The notes: generated from the sequence alone by a model not told the origin. DNA of 10,267 nt from CAYRIF01 sp964424205 (GCA_964424205.1 CAYRIF010000127.1:1-10267); one strand, 5' to 3'. Positions 1 through 6,927 are shown, counted from the first letter of the stretch. Program-made: numbers and translations.

Positions 1-55
1 GTATTTCGCTATTTTTCCTTGGTATTTTAAAAATACGGTGAATAATGCGGGTTAA
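1..55. mobile_element. Right end of a TTAA-flanked MITE-like element (partial)
   Basis: Positions 36-55 (CGGTGAATAATGCGGGTTAA) are identical to the right end of the complete element at 3989-4236 plus its TTAA. Positions 1-35 resemble that element only loosely (a gctattttt stretch followed by an AT-rich palindrome), so this is either a shorter variant or a copy whose left part lies outside the window. The TTAA at 52-55 directly abuts the hydrolase remnant. The 20-base end match is certain; the extent of the element to the left is not visible. Confidence 0.6.
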
Positions 56-359
56 CACACTGTTTGAGTTTGATGAAAATTATACGGCGCCTATTCATGG
101 TTTTGATGGAGTGGTTGACTATTATACAAAATGCAGTGCAATAAATAATTTAGAAGAAATCACGATTCCTACCCTTATTGTTAACGCTAAAAATGACCCG
201 TTTCTTCCTCAGGAATGCTACCCTACTCGTTTATTGAAAAGTCATAAAAATGTATTTTTGGAAATTCCTGCGGATGGTGGGCACGTGGGATTTAGCAATT
301 CGAATGATATTTATTGGTCTGAAAAACATGCAGTGGAGTTTGCGCAGCGAAGAGAATAG
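52..359 (+). pseudogene. YheT-type alpha/beta hydrolase, C-terminal remnant
   Basis: The reading frame gives about 100 residues matching the C-terminal third of the YheT family of alpha/beta hydrolases (usually a little over 300 residues): TLFEFDENYTAP, HGF...DYY, then PTLIVNAKNDPFLP with the catalytic Asp, and DGGHVGF with the catalytic His. The nucleophile Ser half is missing. A TGA at 39-41 closes the frame upstream, and the preceding bases are the end of a repeat element, so the ATG at 45 lies inside the element and is not a native start. I infer that insertion of, or recombination at, the element removed the front of the gene. The end is convergent with the nitroreductase at 362, with only two bases between stop codons. 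YheT-like enzymes are esterases; a 100-residue piece without its Ser should be inactive. Confidence 0.82.
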
Positions 360-361
360 GC

Positions 362-1468
362 TTACACCGTTTTTCTTAACGTTTTTACTTCAATTTCTTT
401 TCCATATCCGAGTCTAAATAACAGCACATCAAATGCACCATCATTTGAATTAAACATGGCATCGTAGACTGGCCAAATTTTTTCTAATCTTTTTTGATGC
501 TTAGCACTAAAATTATTCTTTTCTCCCATATTCCATCGCATTTTAAAAAATGGCAGGGCAGCCATTGGTTGAAATGATATTCCTAACATATTCGCAGTCA
601 GCCATACTCTTTCTAATCCGATACCACTTTCAATAAATTGTTCTTTGCTATTGCTTTTTTTATACTTTAGCATTCCAATGGCCGAGGCTTGTAGCGCACC
701 TTTTTTGGATTCGTTTGCTATTACTTTTGATATGCCTAGTTTATTCATTGTTTTCATCACATTCCAGGAACGGGTGATTTTTAAGAAAAATTCCCCTTGT
801 AAGCCTATTTCCAGATTTTTGATAGGTAACCCATCTTTAGTTTTAAACGCCTCTTCATCAGTGAAACGTAGCATAGATATTAGGTGCTCATGTATGTCTT
901 TTCTTTCAGTTCTAATTATATCCGCTTGATACACCAGTTGTGCTATTTTACTGATTTTAGTTTTGTCAGTAAACAATAGAAGACTTGCATTGTCAATTGT
1001 TTTTAACGAGTCTTTTAGAATTGTGCATTGCTCTTTTGAAATAATCGTACCATTATATTTAGAGCGATTGGTGTGTCTTTTCCAAATAGATTTATGTAAT
1101 ATATCTTCTTTTACATGGTTATATTTGAATGCAAGGACTGCCAATACGTTGTGATTGTCTGTGAAGGGAAAGTATTGAACCGAAGTTTCTAAACCAAATG
1201 CAGTTGCTGAAATTCGGATATTTTCAATAACTGCACCACATGCCATGTTAGAGGCTATTTGATTATAATTGAAAAAAGAGTTGTCTGCAAGCGGGTCTAG
1301 TTCAATCAGGATGGTGCTATCTTTTGTTTTTATATTCCATGGCTGCGCATTGTCACCCGATGGTGCTTGGATTCCACAATTCATCAGATAGGTTAGTACC
1401 TCTTGTGAAATACGATTTTCATTTATTGATTTTTTGTGAGGTGCTATTGGCGTTTTATTTAATGCCAT
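362..1468 (-). CDS. Acg-type nitroreductase-fold protein (paralogue 2)
   Basis: This 368-residue protein is a putative flavin-dependent oxidoreductase of the Acg/Rv2032-like branch of the nitroreductase superfamily. Members of this branch carry two nitroreductase-like halves in one chain, and their physiological substrates are mostly unknown. Visible landmarks are GIQAPSGDNAQPW (about residues 32-44), RHTNR (131-135) and the C-terminal LLFRLGYG (349-356). The order matches the nitroreductase at 4816-5883, but this one has about 20 extra residues before the first motif (rich in Lys and Asn, no signal peptide). It is a single gene downstream of the LytTR regulator at 2219-3064 but separated from it by a terminator-like hairpin and a repeat element, so it probably has its own promoter. 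The ATG at 1468 is the first in-frame start before the conserved part. Family assignment is firm; substrate is not. Confidence 0.88.
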   Translation of the reverse strand: MALNKTPIAPHKKSINENRISQEVLTYLMNCGIQAPSGDNAQPWNIKTKDSTILIELDPLADNSFFNYNQIASNMACGAVIENIRISATAFGLETSVQYFPFTDNHNVLAVLAFKYNHVKEDILHKSIWKRHTNRSKYNGTIISKEQCTILKDSLKTIDNASLLLFTDKTKISKIAQLVYQADIIRTERKDIHEHLISMLRFTDEEAFKTKDGLPIKNLEIGLQGEFFLKITRSWNVMKTMNKLGISKVIANESKKGALQASAIGMLKYKKSNSKEQFIESGIGLERVWLTANMLGISFQPMAALPFFKMRWNMGEKNNFSAKHQKRLEKIWPVYDAMFNSNDGAFDVLLFRLGYGKEIEVKTLRKTV

Positions 1469-1490
1469 ATCTTAAACTAGGTTGTTGATT

Positions 1491-1498
1491 CAAAAATA
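1491..1498 (-). promoter_or_regulatory. Candidate -7 box for nitroreductase 2
   Basis: On the minus strand this reads TATTTTTG, a full match to the Bacteroidota -7 consensus TAnnTTTG, 22 bases before the ATG. No convincing TTTG -33 box is seen at the usual spacing, so this is a moderate call. Confidence 0.4.
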
Positions 1499-1534
1499 GT
1501 AGTCAATTCTTGAACTACGGATAAACCGAAATTT

Positions 1535-1663
1535 GGTGAGTGAACAAATTTACAAATCTATATTTGCTACGGTTCTTTGATTATTGTACAATGTGGTGAG
1601 TGAGACGAATATGGTGCATATAAAAGATGTATGTGGCGAATATGCTATATAAGTGGTGAATGA
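1535..1663. repeat. Dispersed GGTGAGTGA-like direct motifs
   Basis: Direct motifs begin at 1535 (GGTGAGTGA), 1595 (GGTGAGTGA), 1613 (GGTGCATA), 1635 (GGCGAATA) and 1655 (GGTGAATGA). The last four are 18-22 bases apart, close to two helical turns, and three of the five lie exactly 60 bases apart. A related group lies at 9153-9182 upstream of the FeeM operon. They may be regulator-binding sites upstream of nitroreductase 2; this is inference. Confidence 0.4.
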
Positions 1664-1682
1664 AGGATGAAATATTGATGCA

Positions 1683-1724
1683 AGTAATCGTAGTATTCAG
1701 TAATCGTATGAAATAGTAAACGAA
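1683..1724. repeat. Three 10-bp direct repeats with 16-bp period
   Basis: AGTAATCGTA occurs at 1683-1692 and again at 1699-1708, and the related AGTAAACGAA at 1715-1724; each start is exactly 16 bases after the previous one. No further copy continues in phase on either side. The arrangement resembles a small operator array. No replication gene is nearby, so an origin is unlikely. Confidence 0.5.
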
Positions 1725-1839
1725 GCAGATTCCCAGATTACATGATTTTATAAAAAAAGTAGTATAAAAAATCCAAATTTTTGAAAATGAATGCGCTTAA
1801 AGTATTACATAGTTAATTATCAGGAAGTTAACGGTTTGG

Positions 1840-2086
1840 TTAGATGGAATTATTCCTATAATCAGCTTGGTGTATATGCGATTTCGGTAGCGATTGGGAG
1901 AAAATCGAAGATATATGGGTAGGTTCGCGGGTTTAGTAGCCAGCCGGTCAGGCAAACTGGATGCGTCAAGCTCATTACAAGCCCCTCAAATTTTTGCTAT
2001 GTGATTTTCAGCCAAGTAAAATGTAATTGTTTGATAATAAGTGAGTTATAATATATTTTGTTGAATGGGTGAGTAATTTGAGTTAA
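1840..2086. mobile_element. Decayed copy of the MITE-like element
   Basis: This region aligns along its length with the complete element at 3989-4236. Shared landmarks in order are GCTTGGTGTATATG at 1865, CCGAAGATATATG-like sequence, GATGCG.CAAG, CCCC.AAAT, TGATAAT, and a degenerate right end GGGTGAGTAATTTGAG followed by TTAA (2083-2086). The left border has TTAG (1840-1843) where TTAA would be expected. Both internal palindromes of the intact copy are eroded. It lies between the LytTR gene at 2219 and nitroreductase 2 and contains no coding frame of its own. Confidence 0.72.
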
Positions 2087-2107
2087 TCCGTTTCGGTTGC
2101 TGTTTTA

Positions 2108-2129
2108 ACCAAAGGCATTAGTTAATGCC
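2108..2129 (-). terminator. Candidate terminator after LytTR regulator B
   Basis: On the minus strand GGCATT-AACT-AATGCC forms a six-base-pair stem with a four-base loop, followed by TTTGGTT. It lies about 90 bases beyond the stop codon of the LytTR gene. The stem is short and the T-tract interrupted, so the call is moderate. The remaining bases between 2087 and 2218 hold nothing else recognisable. Confidence 0.4.
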
Positions 2130-2218
2130 CCTGCTATCAGGCAATTGCTATGGAATAATAAAATGCTTATCCTAGATTTGGCAGACACTTGCAACCCTCT
2201 TAGCGTTTTTAGCAGATC

Positions 2219-3064
2219 CTAAGTAGAATATGAAATGGGAAGTTTATTAATTTGATTGATTACCTCCACTCTTCGGCTTCTAGAGACTGGTATACCTACA
2301 CTATTTCCTTTTTGGTAAATTTTGCTGGTGTTAGAATACCCCTCAATTTTTTCTAGGTTAAAAAGATTTACAATGTAGGATCGATGAGAGCGCACAAAAT
2401 AGTTAGAATTTAATTGCTGGCTTAAGGTACTCAAAGGAATTCTCAAAAGTTTTTTTTGTATTTTTAGCTCATTTTTAAAGTACACTTCCGCGTAATTGTC
2501 TAAAGATTTAATATAAAGAATATCCTTTAGGAAGAGTTTAATTTTTTCATTACCCGCATTGGAAGAAATTTCAATCAATTGATTAGCATGATTGAAATTT
2601 TGATAACCAATTTTGGTCATTCTATTTATGGCCAAAAGCAGAAGAATACAGAAAGGAAAAACACTAATACTAACTACCAGACCAATTGCACCCCCTATCG
2701 TGCGAAATGGGATGTTACCAAATAACAAGGTAACAGTTCTATGTCCTAACGCCGCACATACAATTAATGCAATAATCCATATAGCTTCTCGAAAAATAGT
2801 CCTGTTTTTATCTTTAAAGTAGCCATTAAAACCCTTCGGAATTACGAAATAAAAAATAGAAAGTATTAAAGTACTCCAGAGTGACTGCGATAATACCAGA
2901 AAAAGCCTATTCATTTTTGGCACATTATTAAAGTCGAAGGGAGTATAAAAATAGATGAAAGTAATGCTAAAAACTTGAAAAAAAAGGATTACAATGATTT
3001 TGCGAATAGTGGTATATTCCCACATTAAAAATGGCTGCGCAAGAAATTTTTTTATCTTGTTCAT
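2219..3064 (-). CDS. Membrane-anchored LytTR transcriptional regulator (B)
   Basis: This 281-residue protein combines four predicted membrane segments (about residues 22-40, 57-76, 93-112 and 124-146) with a C-terminal LytTR DNA-binding domain (about 172-270). The domain shows IKSLDNYAEVYF, LLRIPL, NYFVRSHRSYIVN and IPVSRSRR, the usual LytTR landmarks. There is no receiver or kinase domain, so it is probably a one-component regulator that senses something at the inner membrane and binds DNA from the cytoplasmic side. It is a close paralogue of the ruined gene at 3622-4704 and a more distant one of the gene at 9219-10097; all three begin with a short basic stretch followed by a PF..WE(Y/S) motif. 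The ATG at 3064 gives the same N-terminus as the paralogues. Ligand and targets are unknown; the neighbouring nitroreductases are the obvious candidates. Confidence 0.9.
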   Translation of the reverse strand: MNKIKKFLAQPFLMWEYTTIRKIIVILFFQVFSITFIYFYTPFDFNNVPKMNRLFLVLSQSLWSTLILSIFYFVIPKGFNGYFKDKNRTIFREAIWIIALIVCAALGHRTVTLLFGNIPFRTIGGAIGLVVSISVFPFCILLLLAINRMTKIGYQNFNHANQLIEISSNAGNEKIKLFLKDILYIKSLDNYAEVYFKNELKIQKKLLRIPLSTLSQQLNSNYFVRSHRSYIVNLFNLEKIEGYSNTSKIYQKGNSVGIPVSRSRRVEVINQINKLPISYST

Positions 3065-3092
3065 GAACTTAGGAAATTAATCCAACGATGCG

Positions 3093-3100
3093 CAAAATAA
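3093..3100 (-). promoter_or_regulatory. Candidate -7 octamer TTATTTTG for LytTR B
   Basis: The minus strand reads TTATTTTG 28 bases before the ATG, close to TAnnTTTG. The same octamer stands before the LytTR pseudogene (4717-4724) and before the first FeeM gene (8802-8809), which strengthens the call. No clear -33 box is seen. Confidence 0.38.
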
Positions 3101-3147
3101 TTGCTTTTTCACCGAAAATGCTAATTTACCATCAATTAAGTAAGTGT

Positions 3148-3530
3148 CATTTCAGCAAAGCTGAGATATTTTTTCTGGGAGAAGGATGTTTCACCAGGTC
3201 GGCATAACCTATTCGTAGTAGGAAAACCAGTTTCTTATGGTCTTGGTATATATGAAAGAATTGATCTAAATCCTACTTACAATTTAGAATGATATTTTTT
3301 CCTAGCATTAAATATTTCAGGATTTTCTGCCAAAACTTCGAATAAAAAAATGCCACTTAAAACTGGCATTGATGTAATTTTTTCTTTTGCTAAGCTATTC
3401 ATGAGGTATTGAATGGTTGTGCCGGTTTTGACCAGACTTTCATAGCTGCGATTATTTATGCTAAAGGTTACCAAAGTACCTGTTTTTATAAATTTTTCTT
3501 TTGTTTTTAGTTTATGTCGTTAATATTCCC
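3148..3530 (-). pseudogene. Acg-type nitroreductase, decayed C-terminal fragment
   Basis: Two frames read in sequence reproduce the last third of the nitroreductase family. From about 3530 to 3280 the frame gives TLVTFSINNRSYESLVKTG and TTIQYLMNSLAKEKITSMP, which aligns segment by segment with ALIAIIGEEGFENGLQAG and MERIWVKLNTLGIAVQP of the intact protein at 4816-5883. After a frameshift near 3280 a second frame gives KLVFLLRIGYADLVKH and ends in TGA at 3148, matching the family's C-terminal LLMLLRVGYP. The first two thirds, including the QPW and RHTNR motifs, are absent, and at least one stop interrupts the upstream part. It lies directly downstream of the LytTR pseudogene, so it is the dead partner in a dead LytTR-nitroreductase pair. 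The family assignment comes from alignment by eye to the two intact paralogues. Confidence 0.7.
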
Positions 3531-3621
3531 GTGAGTCGCAGAAAGTAATGCCAGTATTTATTGGTTTTGCATTTTTGGAGCATTTTGATTGTATAATCAG
3601 ACATGGATAGGTTTTGCGCGT

Positions 3622-4704
3622 TTAATAGGTCTTTATGGAATAGGCAAAAGAAAGTTTGTTAAGCTGACTTAAAACCTCACCCTTCCTACTTTTGGAAACT
3701 GAAAGTATTGCATCACTTCCTTTTTGGTAAATGTTACCGGTATGGGTACTTTTCTTAAAAGTCATAATATTATAAAGGTTGACAACATATGACCTGTGTG
3801 ACTGGACAAAATATTCGGAGTTTAATTGTGTACTTAGCAATGCCCCCTAAAGGAATGCTCAGTAGCTTATTATTGATGTTATTATTATCTTTAAAATAAA
3901 TTTGCGAATAATTATCCATTGATTTAATGTTATCTTTCATTAATAGCTTGATTTTATCACTCCCCACATTAGCATTCATTTCTATTAACCCGTATTATTT
4001 ATGTGATTAGCTTGGTGTATATGTGATCCCGATATCCATCGGGAAAAAACCGAAGATATATGAGTATATTTCGAGGATTTTGCAACCTGCCTACCGGCAG
4101 GCAGGCGAAGCAGATGCGCCAAGATAATTGCAAGTTCCCCAAATTTGGGCTATTTTATTTTTAGCAAAATGCAGGATAATAAGCTGATAGTAAGTGGGTT
4201 ACAATTGTACTTTGTTAAAACGGTGAATAATGCGGGTTAATTGATTGGGAACATCCAAAATATGTTTTTGGCGTTCTTTAGTTGTTCTTTTAATGGCAAG
4301 TGGTAACAAAACAAAAATAGGAAAAATACCAATCCCTACAGTAAGTCCCAAAGCTGATGAATATGAGGTGTATGGTAAGCCTTCTAGAGAATTATTAATT
4401 ATTTTGTTACCTTCTGCAATGATGAGTATCAAAGCTAGCACCCAAATAATCTCCCTGCCAATGGTTCTGTTTTCATCCTTAAAAAATGATTTGAACCCAT
4501 AAGGGAGTATGCAGTAAAATGTAGAGATATCAATAATATTCATTGAGGCATGCATGGATACAAGTATTATATTTTTTTTTGGGATAAAAGAGTATAACCA
4601 AAAGGTTTATATAAATAAATACTGCGCAAAAAGTATAGAGATTACTTTATGCTGTATTCCCACATTAAAAAGGGTTGGGAAAGAAACTGTTTAATGTGGT
4701 TCAT
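3622..4704 (-). pseudogene. Membrane-anchored LytTR regulator, broken and element-interrupted
   Basis: The whole length of the gene at 2219-3064 can be traced here in pieces. The start reads MNHIKQFLSQPFLMWEYSIK and then hits TAA, where the paralogue continues into its first membrane segment; the match resumes in other frames near 4640 and 4600. From about 4540 one frame covers the second to fourth membrane segments (KDENRTIGREIIWVLALIL and onward) up to NQL, where the element at 3989-4236 interrupts it. Beyond the element the frame continues as IEMNANVGSDKIKL. A short in-frame loss follows (KDNIKSMDNY against KDILYIKSLDNY), and an extra base in the run of five C at 3843-3847 shifts the frame before the rest of the LytTR domain (YFVQSHRSYVVNLYN, VSKSRKGE). 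No functional protein can result. Confidence 0.9.
3985..4240. mobile_element. 248-bp MITE-like element with TTAA target duplication
   Basis: The element proper spans 3989-4236 and is flanked by TTAA at 3985-3988 and 4237-4240. Its ends are inverted repeats: the left end reads CCCGTATTATTTATG and the right end, on the other strand, CCCGCATTATTCACCG. Deleting the element with one TTAA restores NQL-IEMNANVGSDKIKL in the interrupted LytTR gene, matching NQLIEISSNAGNEKIKL of the intact paralogue, so both borders and the duplication are well supported. Inside are CCCGAT-atcc-ATCGGG (4028-4043) and CCTGCCTACCGGCAGGCAGG (4086-4105), but no coding frame. It must move with a transposase supplied elsewhere. 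TTAA duplications are typical of piggyBac and are reported for IS1380-type transposases; which kind acts here is not visible. A decayed copy lies at 1840-2086 and one end at 36-55. Confidence 0.85.
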
Positions 4705-4716
4705 TTAATATACTGA

Positions 4717-4724
4717 CAAAATAA
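4717..4724 (-). promoter_or_regulatory. Relict -7 octamer of the LytTR pseudogene
   Basis: TTATTTTG on the minus strand stands 12 bases before the former ATG, the same octamer as before LytTR B and the first FeeM gene. GGTGAAAT follows on the plus strand at 4751-4758, as it does at 9153. The promoter may still be transcribed although the gene is dead. Confidence 0.3.
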
Positions 4725-4815
4725 GACAGATTTGTTTTGGTTATTTCTTTGGTGAAATTAATAAATTTTTTGGACACCTTACAATCACTAAAACCTATAA
4801 TGAGTCAGGTAATAA

Positions 4816-5883
4816 TTATTGATTTTCTGTAGAATTTTCCCTATAAACCATGCCTAGTGGGATTCGTTTTGACCTGACAGGGTCATGTTTTGGATAACCA
4901 ACCCGCAGTAGCATCAATAATTTTTCACTTCCTTTTAGCGTGAAGGTATTTTTGGAATCCTTTGAAATGGCATCCGCCAATTCCTTGAGGTGTGGAGGAA
5001 TTTTTCCTGATTTTCTTCTCTCTAGTTGGTCTGTGATGACAAAGTAGGGTTGCACGGCAATGCCTAATGTATTGAGTTTAACCCATATACGTTCCATCAA
5101 TGCGCCAGCTTGTAGCCCATTTTCAAAGCCTTCTTCACCGATAATGGCAATAAGCGCTGGGGCATTTGCTACTGGTACTTGTTCTTGATGCGCCATTAAA
5201 TTATAAGCGCCTAGCCTGTTTAGGAACTTCATATTCTTCCATGGTCTAATAAACTTCATAAATAAGCCGCCTCCTGGTGGCAGATTAACGGTCTTGATAT
5301 CTAACCCGCTTCCTTTGTCAACATCAAACGGATTAAAATGCATATGTGTCATCAGCCAATCATGCACTTCTTCTGTTTGGAAACGAATTTTAGAGCTATC
5401 TTTTACTAATTTAGCAACTTTCTTAATGCTGGATTTCTCTCTAATTGCCAAAATACGAGTACTTCCCTCTTCTTCATTTTCTAAAGTTGCTAATATATCG
5501 TCAGGTAATAACTTTTTTTTAAAGGGGAATCTATTGGTGTGACGCCTAAACAATTCATGTTCATGATTAACTTTTGTGAGTTCTGAAGCATTGAGAATTC
5601 TCCCCTCAGCATAAGTGTAATTATTTGTATGGGTTGGATGCAGCACCCATTCTATTTGTACACCAATTGACTTAGCTGCCTGATCCATATTTTCTACAAC
5701 TGACCCAAAAGATAACAAACATGCAGGGTGGTCAAAGGAGAAAAACATATAGGGAACGCGCACTATGTCATATGAAATAGTAATAGTGTTGTCTTGAAAA
5801 CTAAATCTCCAAGGCTGAGAATTATCAGCGGAGACGGCAATATGCCCGGCTTCAAATAGGAATTTAATAGAATTTGGTAGCAT
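4816..5883 (-). CDS. Acg-type nitroreductase-fold protein (paralogue 1)
   Basis: This 355-residue protein belongs to the same Acg/Rv2032-like flavoprotein branch as the gene at 362-1468. Landmarks are AGHIAVSADNSQPW (about residues 12-25), RRHTNRFPF (113-121), RPWKNMKFLNRLGAYN (213-228), GLQAGALMERIW (256-267) and the C-terminal LLMLLRVGYP (322-331). No signal peptide or membrane segment is visible, so it should act in the cytoplasm. It is the last gene of the FeeM-FeeM-ThiF row, 156 bases after ThiF, with a good -7 box of its own in that gap, so it may be transcribed both with the operon and alone. In context it could oxidise or reduce an intermediate made by the FeeM and ThiF enzymes; that is inference. 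Nitroreductase-fold dehydrogenases working beside an E1-like protein are known from azole-forming peptide clusters, but the family here is a different one. Confidence 0.88.
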   Translation of the reverse strand: MLPNSIKFLFEAGHIAVSADNSQPWRFSFQDNTITISYDIVRVPYMFFSFDHPACLLSFGSVVENMDQAAKSIGVQIEWVLHPTHTNNYTYAEGRILNASELTKVNHEHELFRRHTNRFPFKKKLLPDDILATLENEEEGSTRILAIREKSSIKKVAKLVKDSSKIRFQTEEVHDWLMTHMHFNPFDVDKGSGLDIKTVNLPPGGGLFMKFIRPWKNMKFLNRLGAYNLMAHQEQVPVANAPALIAIIGEEGFENGLQAGALMERIWVKLNTLGIAVQPYFVITDQLERRKSGKIPPHLKELADAISKDSKNTFTLKGSEKLLMLLRVGYPKHDPVRSKRIPLGMVYRENSTENQ

Positions 5884-5924
5884 GAATTCTTAATAAACGG
5901 CAACAGAAAAATACTCACAATGGG

Positions 5925-5932
5925 CAAAAGTA
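5925..5932 (-). promoter_or_regulatory. Candidate -7 box for nitroreductase 1
   Basis: The minus strand reads TACTTTTG, a full match to TAnnTTTG, 41 bases before the ATG in the 156-base gap after ThiF. About 20 bases upstream lies a T-rich stretch rather than a clear TTTG box. This suggests the nitroreductase can be expressed separately from the operon. Confidence 0.5.
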
Positions 5933-6039
5933 CTTTAAAAGAATGGAAAAAGATAATGTATAGATGATGAGTCACGTAAGACTATATTAATTTTAAAATG
6001 GTATAAAGCAATTTAGAAAGTAATGCGGTAAACTTCCTG

Positions 6040-6906
6040 TTATTTTATTTTTGGAACCATTTTCTTTTTTGCAATTGATAAAACCAGCTTCCGTATTGGG
6101 TTTTTGTAGCCCCATGGCATCCAAGTTTTTCTTAAAGTATGCGTATATGCATCAAAGTGAATTCCTCTCGGTGCAGCACGGATTTTTCCTCTATTTAACA
6201 AGATTTTAAGTGCAGTAGTACCTATAATACCAGCACTTAGTTTGATTCCCATGATAGTAGAAGGTGTTTTTCTTTTGGCAAAATCTATTGCCTCAGAATC
6301 TGCGACATATTTAAAATGTGGCATTGCAGTAGATACTCCTGCAATTAACCTGATGGTTTGCTCTAATTTACTTTTCCCTCTTACCCCAAAAAACTTTTCA
6401 AAAGTCATTTTTCCTGGCATAAAACATAGAATAGCGGCGCCCATTCCAATAGGTGCGGTTGTGATTGCCGGAATTTTATGTTCAGCACAATAGGCAAATA
6501 TTTTTTGTCGTATCTCTGGCGCAAAAATGTCAAGTCCATCAAGGTATAAATCAACATCCTTGAAAAATTCAACTAAATTTTCGTCATTCACACCTTTCGA
6601 AAATACATTTATATCTAATTCTGGGTTAATGGATAAGGCTTGTTTTTCTAGTGCTTTAACTTTCTCGTCATTTACGGTATGCAAAAAAGCACCTGCCTGC
6701 CTATTGAAATTCCCAACTTCAAACTCATCAAGATCGGCAATATTGAATTTTCCAATCCCTAGACGTGACATGGTGATGACATATTCACCACCAACTCCGC
6801 CCATGCCAGCAATAGCTATTCGTTTGTTCTTTAAAAGCGCTTGCTCTTCTTTTGTGACCCATCCAATATTTCTTGAAAAAGCCAGATCGTAGTTAAATTT
6901 TACCAT
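6040..6906 (-). CDS. E1-like/ThiF-family adenylyltransferase
   Basis: ThiF/MoeB/HesA-type enzymes bind ATP and adenylate a carboxylate. From the ATG at 6906 the protein has 288 residues; a TTG at 6915 would add three, but the ATG is preferred. Landmarks in this numbering are the nucleotide loop GMGGVGGE (about 34-41), DLDEFEVGNFNRQ with the Asn and Arg of the active site (58-70), EKVKAL with the family Lys (81-86) and LYLDGLD with the Asp (120-126). A Cys follows in FAYCAEHKIP (137-146). The two Cys-x-x-Cys zinc pairs of MoeB and ThiF are absent. The C-terminal 60 residues hold a basic tail (RKLVLSIAKKKMVPKIK). It begins 21 bases after the stop of the second FeeM gene, so it is almost surely cotranscribed. 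No ubiquitin-like partner is visible, so the substrate may be a small N-acyl amino acid; this is inference. Confidence 0.9.
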   Translation of the reverse strand: MVKFNYDLAFSRNIGWVTKEEQALLKNKRIAIAGMGGVGGEYVITMSRLGIGKFNIADLDEFEVGNFNRQAGAFLHTVNDEKVKALEKQALSINPELDINVFSKGVNDENLVEFFKDVDLYLDGLDIFAPEIRQKIFAYCAEHKIPAITTAPIGMGAAILCFMPGKMTFEKFFGVRGKSKLEQTIRLIAGVSTAMPHFKYVADSEAIDFAKRKTPSTIMGIKLSAGIIGTTALKILLNRGKIRAAPRGIHFDAYTHTLRKTWMPWGYKNPIRKLVLSIAKKKMVPKIK

Positions 6907-6927
6907 GACACACAAATATACTACAAA

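Larger units (their letters stand above)
1469..1839. other. Repeat-rich intergenic region upstream of nitroreductase 2
   Basis: No reading frame here resembles a protein. The stretch holds a possible -7 box close to the nitroreductase start, a series of GGTGAGTGA-like motifs (1535-1663), and three AGTAATCGTA-like repeats with a 16-bp period (1683-1724). It looks like an unusually long, structured control region rather than decayed coding sequence. Confidence 0.6.

Noticed and set aside
645..1154. Two plus-strand frames (645-929 and 963-1154)
   Set aside because: Both are antisense to nitroreductase 2, which carries family motifs throughout the same region.
1535..1724. CRISPR array or plasmid-type origin, suggested by periodic repeats
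   Set aside because: The repeats are only 8-10 bases, spacers are uneven or very short, and there are no cas or replication genes nearby.
3277..3474. 65-codon frame as a stand-alone small protein
   Set aside because: Its residues align with the C-terminal part of the nitroreductase family and the match continues in another frame beyond its stop, so it is pseudogene sequence.
4199..4555. 118-codon frame as a short four-helix membrane protein
   Set aside because: It is the membrane part of the broken LytTR gene, and its last ten codons read through the end of the inserted element.
6527..6892. 121-codon plus-strand frame
   Set aside because: It lies wholly antisense to the well-supported ThiF-family gene and has Ser-rich low-information composition.
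6907..6915. TTG start three codons upstream for the ThiF-family protein
   Set aside because: An ATG follows at 6904-6906 immediately before the conserved region, and the extra residues add nothing recognisable.
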